This document shows, piece after piece, positions 10,998 through 22,113 of a stretch of 64,000 nt of DNA. The DNA is from Prorocentrum cordatum. Its lineage: Eukaryota > Sar > Dinophyceae > Prorocentrales > Prorocentraceae. The stretch lies in NCBI GenBank assembly GCA_963575745.1, contig CAUYUJ010007224.1, positions 511,001 to 575,000 of the forward strand, written 5' to 3'. Both the position numbers and the translations under genes were made by a program. Each line of letters begins with the position of its first letter. Position 1 is the stretch's first letter. The notes under the pieces are model-generated. The model saw only the letters and a list, made by a program, of their open reading frames with translations, made no database searches and was not told the origin of the DNA.

Positions 10998-11700
10998 TGC
11001 CTGGACGTCGAGTTCGGGGCAAGCGGCCGCCACTTCCTGCCGCGGCTTCTCCTGGGCAGACTCCTGCATTGGCAACGTCTCAATCAGCAAATGCCACCTC
11101 CTGGACTTCGCTCGTCGGCCGCATGGACACGATGAACGCTGATCTACTTTTACTGCAGGAGACGAGGTTGCATTTCAAACAGCAGCTGGGCCGCGCGAAG
11201 GTCTGTCGCGCCAACGGATATGAAGCTATGTTTGGGCGCCCCGCACGCCCGCAGAAATGCCGTGGATCGAGGCGGCATCGCGCAGCTCGCGGTGGTGTAG
11301 CTACGATTTCCAAAAAGAGTATTGCGGCGTCGCCCGGCGCAAGGAAGCTCGGCGCTGCTGAGGAGACGCATGCAACTACGCGCTGGTGGCGCGTGGTCGC
11401 TCTCTTTGGATCTCGCCCGATTCACATCGTCAACCGCTGCAACGAGGCCGGCTACGATAACGTCATCAGGACACGGAGTGATAGGCACTTCCACTAGACA
11501 TTCGGAGATGTTGAGAATTGAGGCGACCGGGCCACCATCGCGTGTATGGACGCAAATACTACGACGGCACAGTCTTCAACATTGTCCGCCATCCTTGCGA
11601 CAGGGAGATGGCATGATGTGGGTGCTGTGTTTGGAGCAGAACCTACCTGCGGCTAGGGCCCGAAGTGGGGCAAATTCTAGACGCTTCGCGTGTCCCCACC
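10994..11700 (+). pseudogene. LINE 1 endonuclease (EEP) N-terminal part
   Basis: The frame 10994-11497 (167 residues) carries the hallmark start of an EEP endonuclease, with DLLLLQETRL at about residues 51-60 containing the metal-binding Glu, followed by a glycine-rich segment (ARGGVATISKKS). After a frameshift near 11500 the downstream part reads IACMDANTTTAQ, in the place of the family's GDFN motif, and then a W-x-D-containing segment to about 11690. EEP proteins nick target DNA to prime reverse transcription. This copy is broken by the frameshift and is then cut off by the family L tract at 11735. Confidence 0.65.
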
Positions 11701-11734
11701 AGCCCGTCCAGAAACGACGCCCAGGCGAGTAGAG

Positions 11735-12000
11735 GGTCGTCCTGAGGGGCTTTGCGGCGTCTTGGGTGCCTCGGGGGGGCCTCTGCGGGCCGTTCGGGAT
11801 CCTCGTTGGGGCCTCCTGGGGGCCTCTTGGGGCCACTTGGGGCCATCTTGGGGCCTTTGGGGGCCTCCTGGGCGCTTCTTGGGGCCTCCTGGGCGCTTCT
11901 TGGGTGCCTCTGGGGGGTCTCTTGGGGCCTCTTGGGGGTCTCTTGGGGGCCTCCTGGGGGCCTCTTGGGGGGCCTCGGAGCCATCTTGGAGGAGATCGAT
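11735..12000 (+). repeat. Family L tract inserted within LINE 1
   Basis: CTTGGGGCCTC / CCTCCTGGG units interrupt the endonuclease region. LINE-type sequence is readable on both sides. A poly-C run (about 12028-12043) and a 10-bp perfect hairpin with a two-base loop (12158-12167 with 12170-12179) follow in the same non-LINE block, which ends near 12230. Confidence 0.75.
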
Positions 12001-12239
12001 CAACGAAGGGGGGTTCCCTAATTACAGCCCCCCCCCCCCCCCCCTCAGGAGCCACGATCCTTGTGAGGGGTGTCGAATTTTAGCCCTCCCAGGGGTCGAT
12101 CTTGGGCGCCCCAACGCGCCGCGGAACCCCTTGTCCAGGTCAGCGGGGAGAGGGTAGGGGGAGGGGTAAACCCCTCCCCGAAGGGGGAAGAGGGAGGGGT
12201 GGAAGAGGAAACTCGTTAAACCACCGACGCCCAGAGGGC

Positions 12240-12660
12240 TCGTGGGATTATGTCAAGGCGCGCGCGTCGGCCGCTCCGACCGTGCGATTGTCATCGCTGC
12301 GGCCAGGGAGGCGATCAAGTCCTTTCGACTACCCCGAGACTTGGGCATCAATCGGCACCTTGGTTTGGAATTGGTTAGCAACGTTGACGCCCGTGCTGAT
12401 ACCTGGCAAAATCAACGGATATCGCGGGCTTATCCAGTCGACTGCGTTAAAAAGATCATCAGAAGAGAGCGGGGCTCTAGGCAGACAATGCATCGACGAG
12501 CACTTCAACGCATTCGAGCAAGCCCAAGTCGACGCACGACCAGAAGATGCCTGGAGCCTCATCGGGAAAACCGGAGAATCTCACTTGGAGAAACGGCTGG
12601 AACACACGGGGATCAAGTTCGGAGCAGCGTATCACGGCCGTAGTCAGGAACCATAATTAG
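12240..12660 (+). pseudogene. LINE 1 endonuclease C-terminus and linker
   Basis: The frame 12242-12643 contains AIKSFRLPRDLGINRHLGLE, matching the usual end of EEP domains, where a strand leads to the catalytic His. The overlapping frame 12102-12656 carries the continuation (EDAWSLIGKTGESHLEK), so a frameshift lies between. It has no independent function and belongs to the LINE ORF2 relic. Confidence 0.5.
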
Positions 12661-12701
12661 TGCAATGGGAAGCCGCTGCTCCACCATACTGGAAACATTA
12701 A

Positions 12702-13601
12702 TTGAAGGAAGGCCCTGCTGCGACGACTTTGAAACGCTTCGAGAATGTCATCGCCCCCCTCGCCGAACTTAGCCTTCAGCTTTATCGCGGGCAGAAGGAC
12801 TTACAGAGCAAGTTGAAGGCGCTGCACCTGTGGCGCGCCCTCCGGAAGCGGTTGCGACGAGAACTACAGCTTCCTGACAGCGAGTTTCTTCATGGCGCGC
12901 CCGCCCTGGAGGCCGCTGGCACTTAGATCATTTCTCTGGAAGCCAAGCACGCTACTCACGCGAAGGAAAGGGAACTTGCAAGGATCGACAACTGGAGAAA
13001 GAAGCGACGCGAGTCTCTTCGGTGCTCAGGTGGCCGAGAAGTTTGCGTTTGGATCAGGCAGAGACAATATCAGACGATCCACGCCGTCAAGTACGATGAT
13101 CTACGTCGCACCTGTACGAAACGCAGTGATATTCTGAAGCAGGTTGATCTATTCTGGGAGAAGATGCTCAACGAGGCCAAGTTCAAATCATGGGGGGCCT
13201 TTGAGAAGCGGCTCGGCAAGTATATCGCGCATCGCCGGTGCGATATCGAGGATATCGCAGGATACCGCCTCCAAAAGCAATTTCGTAAGACGAAGGTCCT
13301 CCGAGCAGCTGCTGGAGACGGTTGGCGAGTAGGCGAGCTCCGCTTGCTGCCGATATGCATCTGCGACCTATTCGCGATGCTATGCGCGGGAGTCGAGGAT
13401 TATTGGCTCCGCTGGCCTCGTGCGATGACGGTTGGTATCGCTTCGCGTTTGCCCGAGTGGGACCAGGAGGCCGACTTGGCGGCTGACGTGGAACCAGACA
13501 ATGCATGGACAGCAACTATTGCCGAGATGCGCCCCATCGCAAACCTGAGCCCGATCCACGCCGCCCTGACAGGCGACCGCTTCCATCATATGTCCACCTG
13601 A
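12702..13601 (+). pseudogene. LINE 1 reverse transcriptase: linker and fingers
   Basis: One frame is open from 12702 to 13601 except for a single TAG at 12924-12926. The first part is the charged linker that precedes reverse transcriptase in these elements (LWRALRKRLRRELQLP). The second contains FWEKMLNEAKFKSWGAF, GDGWRVGELRLLP and EMRPIANLSPIH, which correspond to the start of the fingers and the RPI motif of LINE reverse transcriptases. The isolated stop suggests relatively recent death of this segment. Confidence 0.65.
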
Positions 13602-13674
13602 GCGGAGAAGTGGATGCGCGGTGGGGCAGTCGGGGCGCGACGTGGTTATTACTATCAAGTAGTAGTTTGGGATC

Positions 13675-14251
13675 TTGGTAGACATCGAGTATGCTCATGC
13701 GACGGGTACACCGCTCTCAGGATGTTCTGCAGACCGTCGCAAGTGTTTTGATGCATTGGGATGTGATATAGGAATTCAATTCATGAAAGCTTTGGATTGC
13801 CCCCCTGGCGCATTTCACGCCTCCGAGGTCTTCGATCAGGATCTTCGAGCTCGCTGGCAGGTTGCCCGCGCAGCGAGCCCTGAGACGAAGCGCAGCAACG
13901 GCTTTATCCAAGGGGCAGGCGCTCGCACTGATGTCTGCATGGGGCCGCGCCCTAGAGAGGGAAGCAGAGGCGAAGGTTACTTCTTTCATTGATGACGGCA
14001 GTTTTCGTGCAGAAGGGCCTTGCCATGCAGTGCGAAAGGCGAAGGCGACCACGGTGCCCCTGGAGTTCGACGAGCATGCGGGCACCCAGACCAACATCCC
14101 CAAGACGAAGCATTTCGCTACATCCTCGAAGGCTGAAGTTGCGTTGATGGCTGCCCTAACATACAATGGACACGAGAACTTCCAAGTGGTGCGTAACCTA
14201 GTTCTGGTGGGAGGGGAGATATGCACTGTTTGGTATGTGCCCACAAGATAA
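13675..14251 (+). pseudogene. LINE 1 reverse transcriptase palm
   Basis: Two overlapping frames carry the catalytic motifs. Frame 13675-13992 has SADRRKCFDALG (motif A, catalytic Asp) and a trace of motif B (NGFIQG). Frame 13862-14251 has KVTSFIDDGSF (motif C, the Asp-Asp pair). One frameshift near 13900 separates them. Both Asp sites are retained, but the enzyme cannot be made as one chain. Confidence 0.75.
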
Positions 14252-14888
14252 TAGAATACGGCGTTCTACCTCAGCATATCGAGTCACACGGCGTGCAGGC
14301 GGCGCGCCACTTGGACTTCAAGGAAAGCAACGTTTGCTCGCGACGGCAGTTCTACCTCGACTTGCTCCAGGACTTGAGTTTCGGCGCCTCCCGAAGCACA
14401 ACCATCTGAATTTCAGATCTGCAGTCGTCAGGTCCTTGTGGAACGAGTGCCGTGCTTTCAGGTCGCCTGCCATCGCGCTCGCGCCAGTTATGCGAGGCCA
14501 CTTGATCGACCCACTGCAGATTGCCGCGGCTCAACCCTTGGTTATCGCGCGCAGACGTTTCAACAGTCCGAGTGGACCTCGATTACTTCCACGAGCAACG
14601 CAATCTTGGGACCTCCTGCACAACAGAGTTACTATTACTCTCAAGGGCAGCGGCGCTGGCCCCATCAACCGACTTCGTGCTGCGCTGCAAGGTTTAAACT
14701 GGGAGCGGGCTACTTATGACACTTTTCAGAGGGCGAATGGCCAGCACATCTATCTCACGCAACACCCGCAGGGCTGGTGGCTTCACACATTGCCAGAAGA
14801 TATGAGGCGATTTGTCTGGCGACGAGACCTTCAGCTCTTGGAACACAGAGACACATTAAAGGAGGCACCCATGGGAACATGGGTCTGA
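14235..14888 (+). pseudogene. LINE 1 reverse transcriptase thumb and connection region
   Basis: A 217-residue frame with SLWNECRAFRSPAIALAPVM, typical of the segment after the palm in LINE ORF2, and PINRLRAALQGLNWERATY, typical of the part leading to the zinc knuckle. It is in a different frame from the palm before it and the knuckle after it, so it lies between two frameshifts. The assignment rests on order and general resemblance. Confidence 0.5.
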
Positions 14889-16636
14889 ACTATCACATCA
14901 CCATCGCCCTGCTGAGGAAGGCCGAGAGGAGTACGAAGCCTGACGACGAGGATGTGGATGATGAGCCGAAGGACCAACCACCTCTCCTCCTCGGAGCCTC
15001 CGACATACTAGTACCAAAACTGACCACTAAGCAGGTGCCGTTCCTCAGGGCCTACCTTCAAGGACGGACTATCACGGAACACCGCCTGCACCGCACCACC
15101 AGTAATGCCAGCCACAAGAGGTGCCCCCGCTGCTTCGACCCCGGCGAGACGATGTCGCACATCCTTTTGGATTGCCCGAAGTGGGGATCTCACAGATCAG
15201 TGCCGCTGTCCAGCTACGCGCGAGCGGAGCTCCACGCCCTGCCCACATGTCTACTGCGCTGCGGACATATGCCTGACCGTCCAGAATGTGACGAGTTTGC
15301 CTGCCAACTCTTACCTGACGAGCTGCCGCTCGAACCCCCGCCCCATCACGGAGACGGGGGCTACGAGGTGAGAGATGATGAGAACACAGCGCTGGCCAAT
15401 CGTGATGGTTATGTTGTGGTCGCAGGCGATGGCTTCTGCCTTGGGCGAGCGTCGGACCTTCGGGCCCGTAGATCTGGTTACGCTCTTCATTGTGGCAACG
15501 GGCACCCTTGCAGCATCGAGGCGCCGCTCAAAGGAGTGGCCTAAGGCGCTCAACGTGCCGAAGTTTCAGCATTGAGGCACTTCGTCGCGTGGTCGTGGTG
15601 CCCCAAAATCTACCTGGCCGACAGTGCGCATTGCGTTCGGAATTTTACGGCCTTGCTCCGCGGCGAGACCCTGACCACCAAGCAGCACGTCGACCCTTGG
15701 GACGCCATCGAGACGGGATTGGACGTCAAAGGTCGAGAGCAGCCTCGGGCACTGGAAATACAAGCACATCGCAGTGAGTGGGACGTCCCCGCCGAAGAGC
15801 GCACGCTTTGGGAGCTCAACCAGACAGCGGACAAAGGCGCAGTTCGAGCTGCGCGCTCGCACGGCCTCCCAGCAGCACTGCGACAACAACATCTACGAGA
15901 TCAGCAACTATGCTACCTGCCCCAACGCACCGCCAGGGTCATCTCCGAGAGCCGGGCCCAGGCGCTGACGGAGGTGGGTCGCGACGCACACAACGCCAGG
16001 TGCGAGCAAGCTCGCCGCATGGAAAAAGCAGAACTTGACGGCAACCTTCCTGACCTACCTGGGGCGGACGAAGAAGACCCATGGGCGCGCCTAGGCATGG
16101 GCGATTCCGACCACGACCAGCCGATCCCAACACTTGCGCTTCCCCCGCCACCTTCGCCAGGAGCCCCCCGACGCTTGCACGGCAAGAAGACGAGGGCACC
16201 ACCAGCGACTACGCCGAGTGCAACCTCACCAGCGACAAGCACTACGACCGCTGCGTCTTCGAGTCGCCCGAGCCCGAGCAGCAGTTCCAACGACGAGCTT
16301 GCCCTAGATCAAGCAACTACCAAACCGACTAACGGTTGTCCCATGCTGGCTTTCCCTGGATGCCATTGGGAACCCATCGCGCCCAACCTCGCCGACTGGA
16401 AGTTCGCTCTGAACTTGCCCGAATCAATTCCAATGGCAAAGTGGTACTACCAGCAGTCGCTTTTTTTTTCTCTCTCTCTCTCTCTCTCCAGCGGTGGTGT
16501 GGTACTTCGCACAGCTAGAATGAGAGGCAGATGGTACTGTTCGGGCTCCTCTGCCCGTCACACGGGTGGAATTTGCAATCGGTTTTACCATAGCTACCGG
16601 ACTCCCATTGGTGACCCCCCAGGAGAGCGCGAGTGA
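14777..16636 (+). pseudogene. LINE 1 zinc knuckle, RNase H and C-terminal extension
   Basis: A single frame runs 14777-16636 with one stop, TAA at 15542-15544. Before it lies the knuckle RCPRCFDPGETMSHILLDC (C-x2-C-x8-H-x4-C). RNase H follows: GDGFCLG near 15425 (first catalytic Asp), then, across the stop, QRAEVSALRHF (catalytic Glu) and YLADSAHCV (second Asp). The stop sits where the family usually has a polar residue, so a single C-to-T change would explain it. A charged, Pro/Ser/Thr-rich extension runs to about 16450. RNase H removes the RNA template after first-strand synthesis. The end of the frame runs through a T9(CT)n tract, and the final residues are probably not native. Confidence 0.75.
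16460..16490. repeat. T9 plus CT microsatellite at the LINE 1 3' end
   Basis: A run of T followed by about ten CT dinucleotides, directly after the last convincing LINE 1 protein sequence. Confidence 0.85.
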
Positions 16637-17342
16637 CGCAAAGATAGTCAGATTCAGACTGGCACGCTACTTTTCTACGGTGGCTGCACGGATGGCGGGG
16701 TGCCGACCTAGCTACGTAGAGCTCAGCGCCCTCACTCCGCTGGGGCTAAGGCTCGCGCCTGGTTTCAAGTGCAGATCCACGCTTGTGGCGCACAACCACA
16801 CCGCGCGAGTCCTGTGCGCCCTGAGCTTGGCCACCACGGACCGAACGGGTAGCCTCGACGCTGTGCTTGACTGGCGTTCGCCGCCGAAGCCGATCTGGAC
16901 GGCGCCATCACTCAAGGAAGATAGTAGCAAGCCAGTTAGAGATAGCGACCTATCGAGACGTGCAATGGAATCGGTGGCTGGCCTGTTGGAGAAAGGCACC
17001 CACGCCAAGCAAGATGCATCTGTCCAGAAGCTAAGCATTGTCATCGAGTGGACTCTTGAAGAGACGCGCGAGTTTGAAGGCCTGGTAGGCCGCCCCTCAT
17101 CGACGAGCAGAAACGCCTCCTTCACAACAGAGAAGCTCGACAACAAGGTTACCATATTTGGGGCCCGCCTATTGGAGCTAGACGAGACCAAGCACCTCAT
17201 ATGTTTTGCATCACCTGCAAACAGAGGATGGAAGGTATTCAGCGTTTCAGCCAATGGTCAAGGCTACTATGTACACCTGGGGAACCGACTGGCAAGCATC
17301 GCTTTGGAGCCAAGAGGGCCACAGACGATTGCAATACCCTGA
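16566..17342 (+). CDS. Unrecognised 258-residue ORF downstream of LINE 1
   Basis: I do not recognise the product. The ORF is uninterrupted, with balanced composition and amphipathic stretches (words such as KLSIVIEWTLEETREFEGL and KHLICFASPANRGWKVFSV), unlike the repeat frames around it. It follows the LINE on the same strand after a 100-base gap containing the CT microsatellite. It may be the distal part of the LINE 1 polyprotein shifted by that microsatellite, or an independent exon. The first ATG is taken by default, and a start inside an intron-exon structure is equally possible. Confidence 0.35.
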   Translation: MEFAIGFTIATGLPLVTPQESASDAKIVRFRLARYFSTVAARMAGCRPSYVELSALTPLGLRLAPGFKCRSTLVAHNHTARVLCALSLATTDRTGSLDAVLDWRSPPKPIWTAPSLKEDSSKPVRDSDLSRRAMESVAGLLEKGTHAKQDASVQKLSIVIEWTLEETREFEGLVGRPSSTSRNASFTTEKLDNKVTIFGARLLELDETKHLICFASPANRGWKVFSVSANGQGYYVHLGNRLASIALEPRGPQTIAIP

Positions 17343-17504
17343 TCGTGGAACACAACAAGCGGACACGGATCCCAGGCAATCGATGCCACGTCCTGCATCT
17401 TATCAGACCGACGCACCCGAACCTGGAGTTCGCCTGTATGACGCGCCCACGACAAGCTAACGAGAACATTTGGTATCAGTTCGCGGCCGCCATCTGCAGT
17501 AGGA

Positions 17505-19165
17505 GGTAGCCGCGCCGCATATATTTTACAGAATCCAGGCACGCCTGGTTCAAGTCGCCACTCTGCCCTTCCCACCCCCAGGGCACCCCCTCCGCGGTAG
17601 GCGGAGGATGCCAGCGCGTGGGGCGGGGGGGTAGAGGTTTAGTTGGAATTCAGTGCTGTGTGCGGTGTATGCTGCCGACCTCAGCGACGACTCCGACGAC
17701 CATGCGCGTGCGCGTGGTTGACTATTCCAGGCGGCCTCGGCCGCCTGGCGGCGGCGGGGGTGATGGGCGCAGGCGGGGCCCGTGGCCCCCGCGCCCATAG
17801 CCTCCGTCCAGCCGACATTTCACCCAGCTGCTGTGCGAGTCACATGTGCTCGACTTGATTTTACTATTGGATTGGAGGTATCAGTCTTTCTTTCTGGAGA
17901 ATTGATACTACTGGACGGGAGGTTTACGTTTTTCGACCTGGAGAATTGATATGTGATCATGCTGTCCAACGTGATGAAGCGGATCCTCATTCTACACGAT
18001 CAAGCCACACCGGACGGGGTCCAATGTGGATTTATGGACCATGTGTGGGAAGACGAGGAGCACGCTTGGTTCAAGTCGCCACTCTGACCTTCCCATCCCC
18101 AGGGCACCCCCTCCGCGGTAGGCGGGGGATACCAGCGCGTGGGGTGGGGGGTAGAGGTTCTGCTGGAATTCAGTGCTGTGTGCGGCGTACGCTGCCGACC
18201 TCAGCGACGACTCCGGCGACTATGCGCGTGGTCGACTATCCCAGGCGGCCTCGGCCGCCTGGTGGCGGCGGGGGTGATGGGCGCAGGCAGGGCCCGTGGC
18301 CCCCGCACCCATGGCCTCCGCGCAACCAACATTTCACCCAGCTACTGCGCGAGTCACATGTGCTCGACTCGATTTTTTCTATTGGATTGGAGGTGTAAGT
18401 CTTTCCTCCTGGAGAATTGATTCGACTGGACGAGAGGTATACGTCTTTCTATCTGGAGAAATGATATGTGATCCTGCTGTCCAACGCGACGAAGCGGATC
18501 CTCATTTTACGCAATCGAGCCACAACGGACGGGACCCAATGTGGATTTATGGACCATGTGTGGGAAGACGAGGAGTACGCCTGGTTCAAGTCGCCACTCT
18601 GCCCTTCCCACCCCCCGGGCACCCCTTCCGCGGGAGGCGGGGGATACCAGCGCATGGGGGGGGGGGTCGAGGTCTTGCTGGAACATACTGCAGTGTCTGC
18701 TGTACGCTGCCGTCCTCAACGATTACGCGAACTCCCTGTGCGATGGCAACGTCCCCATGTTTCGTTTCGAGGGCTGGCTGTCCATCGATTTCGCCATGAG
18801 CGTGTACTCTGACGATATTGTGTGCGGTTGGCCATATGGTGGGCTACACGGACCTATCCCAGGCGGCCTCGGCTATAGGCCGCCTGGTGGCGGCAGGGGT
18901 GATGGGTGCAGGCCGGGCCCTCGGCCCCAGCGCTCATAGCCTCCGCCCAACCGACATTTTTCTTCAGTTATTGCACGAGCCACACGTGCTCGATTAGTGA
19001 TTTAATCTTGGATGGGAGGTATACGTCTTGCTATCTGGATCATTAATTTTATGTGATCATGCTGTCCTACGCGACGATGCGGGTCCTTTTCCGTATGCAA
19101 TCGAGCCACTACGGACGGGTGCCAACGTGAATTTACAGGCCATGTGTGTGGAGGGCGAGGACTTG
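17505..19165 (+). repeat. 520-bp satellite, about three and a half units
   Basis: Units begin near 17540, 18062 and 18580 (offsets about 521 and 517) at the anchor GGTTCAAGTCGCCACTCT, and a partial unit runs from about 19045 to 19165. Other anchors are GGCACCCCCTCCGCGG, a GGGGCGGGGGG run, CATGTGCTCGA and ATGTGATCATGCTGTCC. Each full unit carries an inverted repeat built on CCAGGCGGC and GCCGCCTGG (about 17729, 18240 and 18862). Confidence 0.85.
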
Positions 19166-19462
19166 GACGAGGAGAAGGAGGAATATGAGGAAACGACGGA
19201 GGAAAAAAAAACCTGAGAGGAGTCCCGCGGTCCCAGGGTTGTCGGGCACGCTTTTTGGACCTGTGGGCCCTTTTGGGGGTGCCTGGAGCGGTCCGGGAGG
19301 GGTCCGCGGAGGGTTCCGAGGGGAGGGTCCTGGCGGCGGGAGGGGGAAAGGAGGAGCAAGGGAAAAGGAGGACGCGACGAAGACGACGACGGGCACGACG
19401 ACGACGACGACGACGTTGTCGACGGCGGAGGGAAAGAGAAGGAGGAGGACGACGACGACGAA

Positions 19463-19493
<31 letters not shown>

Positions 19494-19910
19494 ACAACGA
19501 CGACGACGATCACGACGACGGCGGCGGCAGCGGTGGCGGCGGCGGTGGCCCCGGCCATGCCTCCGCTCGCCGGCCGCACCTCCGCCCGACGCGCGCGAGG
19601 AGGGGAGAGAGAGGAAAAGGAGGAGGAGGAGGAGGGGGAGGAGGAGGAGGAGGGGGAGGAGGAGGAGGAGGAGGAGGAGGAGGAGGAGGAGGAGGAGGAG
19701 GAGGAGGAGGAGGAGGAGGGAGGAGGGAGGAGGACGAGAGGAGGAGGAGGAGGAGGAGGAGGAGAAGAAGAGGAGGAGGAGAGGACGAGAAGGAGGACGA
19801 GGAGGAGGAGGAGGGGGAGGAGGAAGTGGAAGAGGAGGACGAGGAGGAGGAGGAGGAGGAGGAGGAGGAGGAGGAGGAAGAGGAGGAGGAGAAGGAGGCG
19901 CGACAGGGTT
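19166..19910 (+). repeat. GAC then GAG/GGA triplet microsatellites
   Basis: Family L-like start (19240-19340), GACGAC triplets (about 19370-19520), a GGCGGCGG stretch, then GAGGAG triplets (about 19610-19900) with small interruptions. The Asp/Thr/Arg/Glu-rich frames on plus and the Ser/Pro/Leu-rich frames on minus are repeat artefacts. Confidence 0.9.
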
Positions 19911-19929
19911 CTGAGGGGAAGGTCCTGGG

Positions 19930-21335
19930 GGCGGAAGGGGATAGATCTGAGGGTGGTCCTTTGGACGCCACGAAACACCGTGGGGATGTGCAAATCATTC
20001 AGAAAACGCCAGATGGGGGACCGCTCCCCCCCAGGGTTCCGTGCAGGGTTGCGAAGGGACTACCTGGGGACAGTAACGGCTAGATCTGAAAGGGGTTCCT
20101 TTTGACACCCCGAAACGTTTGGGGGCGCGCAAATCAGGAAGAAAACGCCAGGTGGGGGACCGCCCCCCCCTCTCCCCCCCATCCCGGGCAGAGCCACCCC
20201 GGCGACCCCGGACCCCACCGAAACATTTGAAGAATGCGCAAATCATGCTAAAATCACCAGATGGAAGACGGCCCCCTTCCCTCTGCTTCCCCAGCAGAGA
20301 CACCCCGGCGGCCCTGGGACCCTCCGAAACATGCGGGGAATGTGCAAATCATACAGAAAACGCCAGATGGACCCCCTCCCCTCCCCTCGTTTTACCAGCA
20401 AAGCTACTCTGGGAGATGCGCAAAGCATGCAGAAGACGCCAGATGGAGGTTCCCTTCCTCCCCCCGCGCTTCCCCAGCAGAGCCACCCCGGCGACCCTGG
20501 GACCCCCCGAAACATTTGGGGGATGCGCGAATCATGCAGAGAACGCCAGATGGAGGACCCCCCCACCCCTCCCTCCTCCGCTTCCCTGGCAGAGCCACCC
20601 CGGAGACCCTGGGGGCTCCCGAAACATCTGGGGGATGCGCAAATCATTCAGAGAACGCCAGATGGAGGACCCCACCCCCTCCCCCGCTCCCCCGGCAGAG
20701 CCACCCCGGCAACCCTGGGACCCCCCGAAACATGTGGGGAAGGCGCCAACCATGAAGAGAACGCCAGCTGGAGAACCCCCCCCTCTTCCGCTTCCCCGGC
20801 AGAGCCACCCTGGCGAGCGTGGGACCCCCCCGAAACATTTCGGGAATGCGCAAATCATGCAGAAAACACCGGATGCATGGAGGACCCCCCCCCCTCAGGC
20901 GGAGCCACCCCGGCGACCGCAGGACCCCCCGAAATATCTGGGGAAGGCGCCAACCATGAAGAGAACGCCAGCTGGAGAACCCCCCCCCCTTCCGCTTCCC
21001 CGGCAGAGCCACCCCGGCGACCGTGGGACCCCCCGAAACATTTGGGGAATGCGCAAATCACACATGCAGAAAACACCAGATGCATGGAGGACCCCCCCCC
21101 CCCCTTCGGCGGAGCCACCCCGGCGACCGCGGGACATCTGGGGGAGTCGCAACATGAAGAAATCGCTAGATGGAGCCCCCCCCCTTCCCCCTTCCCCGGC
21201 AGAGCCACCCCGGAGACCGTGGGACCACCCGAAACATTTTGGGGATGCTGGGATGCGCACAGGAAGAAAACGCTAGATGGAGGCTCCTTCCCCTCTTCCC
21301 CGGCAGAGCCACCCCGGCGACCCCCCCAAGCAGAG
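19930..21335 (+). repeat. ~105-bp minisatellite, about 13 units
   Basis: Each unit contains CCGAAACATTTGGGG, a variant of GCGCAAATCATGCAG, AACGCCAGATGGAG, a poly-C run and CCGGCAGAGCCACCCCGG. Units start near 19972, 20111, 20219, 20327, 20407, 20508, 20619, 20728, 20832, 20930, 21034, 21132 and 21228. A unit length close to a multiple of three opens frames of several hundred codons on both strands (for example 20119-21276). They follow the repeat and are not genes. Confidence 0.9.
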
Positions 21336-21870
21336 CTGAAGCTCTTGCTTAGGCTCAGAGCTGAAGCTCTTGCCAAGGATAGTTGTAGTTCACGCGCCGG
21401 ATCGGCGGATTCTTTCTTTGACAACAAAAAGCGTTTCGCTCGGGACATCCTCAAATTTTAATTATCTGGCCCGTCTCGACCTCGTGATTCATCGCAGAGT
21501 TAAGTCCTCGCAAAATAGCTTCCCCGGCCCGTCTCAAGTCGAGGTCGGGGGGGTAACCGACTATAGGGAGCCCTCGGCCGACGCCCTTTCCGGGAACAAC
21601 CAACAATTTCAGCAGCAGCGTGGTGCGAAAACGTCGCGCAAATTGACGGGCGAACGCCCAGCCGACGGCAAGCCACGAGTGGCGAACGGCAAACCAAGCA
21701 CACAGCAGGCCCAGACATTCTGGTTGTTTGATGTTCAAGTTCTAGATCTGCTCGCGTTGAAAGAAAAGTCTCAACGGGAGGTTTTGGGCAATTTCTGGCT
21801 TGCGCGGGCCCTCGCCGGGCCCCCGAACACGGGTTTGGGGAAAAGGGTCGGGGCCTCAAGGAACTCCGAG
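21336..21870. other. No gene recognised
   Basis: Starts with a doubled GAGCTGAAGCTCTTGC (about 21333 and 21358). The frame 21370-22023 shows no domain and ends in a family S repeat. Confidence 0.4.
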
Positions 21871-21874
21871 CAAC

Positions 21875-22025
21875 AGAAAACAGGACATCTCATGTCTTGG
21901 ATACGGAGTTTCCCAGAAGCCCCGATTTCTTCCCCATGGGCCAGCTTTTCATCCCGAGTCATTGTGTGGACGGTCCCGGGGCCTGGCGAGGGCCCCCACT
22001 GGCTGAGGGCCCCCAATGGCTGAAA
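21875..22025 (+). repeat. Family S short interspersed repeat
   Basis: Anchors in order: GGACATCTCATGTCTTGG, CAGAAGCCCCGATTTC, CCCCATGGGCCAGC, TTCATCCCGAGTC, GGACGGTCCCGGGGCC and TGGCGAGGGCCC. The same order of anchors occurs at about 37740, 42355 and 52325, and in reverse at 40490, 53085, 57550 and 59515. Confidence 0.65.
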
Positions 22026-22113
22026 ACAAAGACTTCACGTCGTGCTTTCCCATGGTTTTCCTGGAAAGGAAAAACCAAATCCACCGCTACCACGAAACCA
22101 TCGGCGTGGTGCC

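Larger units (their letters stand above)
9092..16450 (+). mobile_element. LINE 1: degenerate non-LTR retrotransposon, plus strand
   Basis: In order along the plus strand: an ORF1-like region (extent uncertain), an exonuclease-endonuclease-phosphatase (EEP) endonuclease from about 10994, a family L insertion at 11735-12000, the endonuclease C-terminus and linker, reverse transcriptase (fingers 13164-13601, palm 13675-14251), thumb/connection region 14235-14888, a C-x2-C-x8-H-x4-C knuckle at about 15120-15175 and RNase H from about 15400. This order is that of an EEP-RT-RNase H LINE. At least four frameshifts and two isolated in-frame stops make it a dead copy. No poly(A) tail or target-site duplication could be assigned. 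The 5' limit is uncertain, and the firm part starts near 10600. Confidence 0.8.

Noticed and set aside
18062-18090. tRNA or tRNA-derived SINE suggested by GGTTCAAGTCG
   Set aside because: Only the B-box-like word is seen. No convincing A box or cloverleaf could be drawn by eye, so it is mentioned only as a possibility within the satellite.
19930-21461. Frames of about 380 codons on the plus strand as a repeat protein gene
   Set aside because: The same region is open in several frames on both strands because the ~105-bp unit is a multiple of three. Codon content follows the poly-C/GGCAGAGCC repeat.
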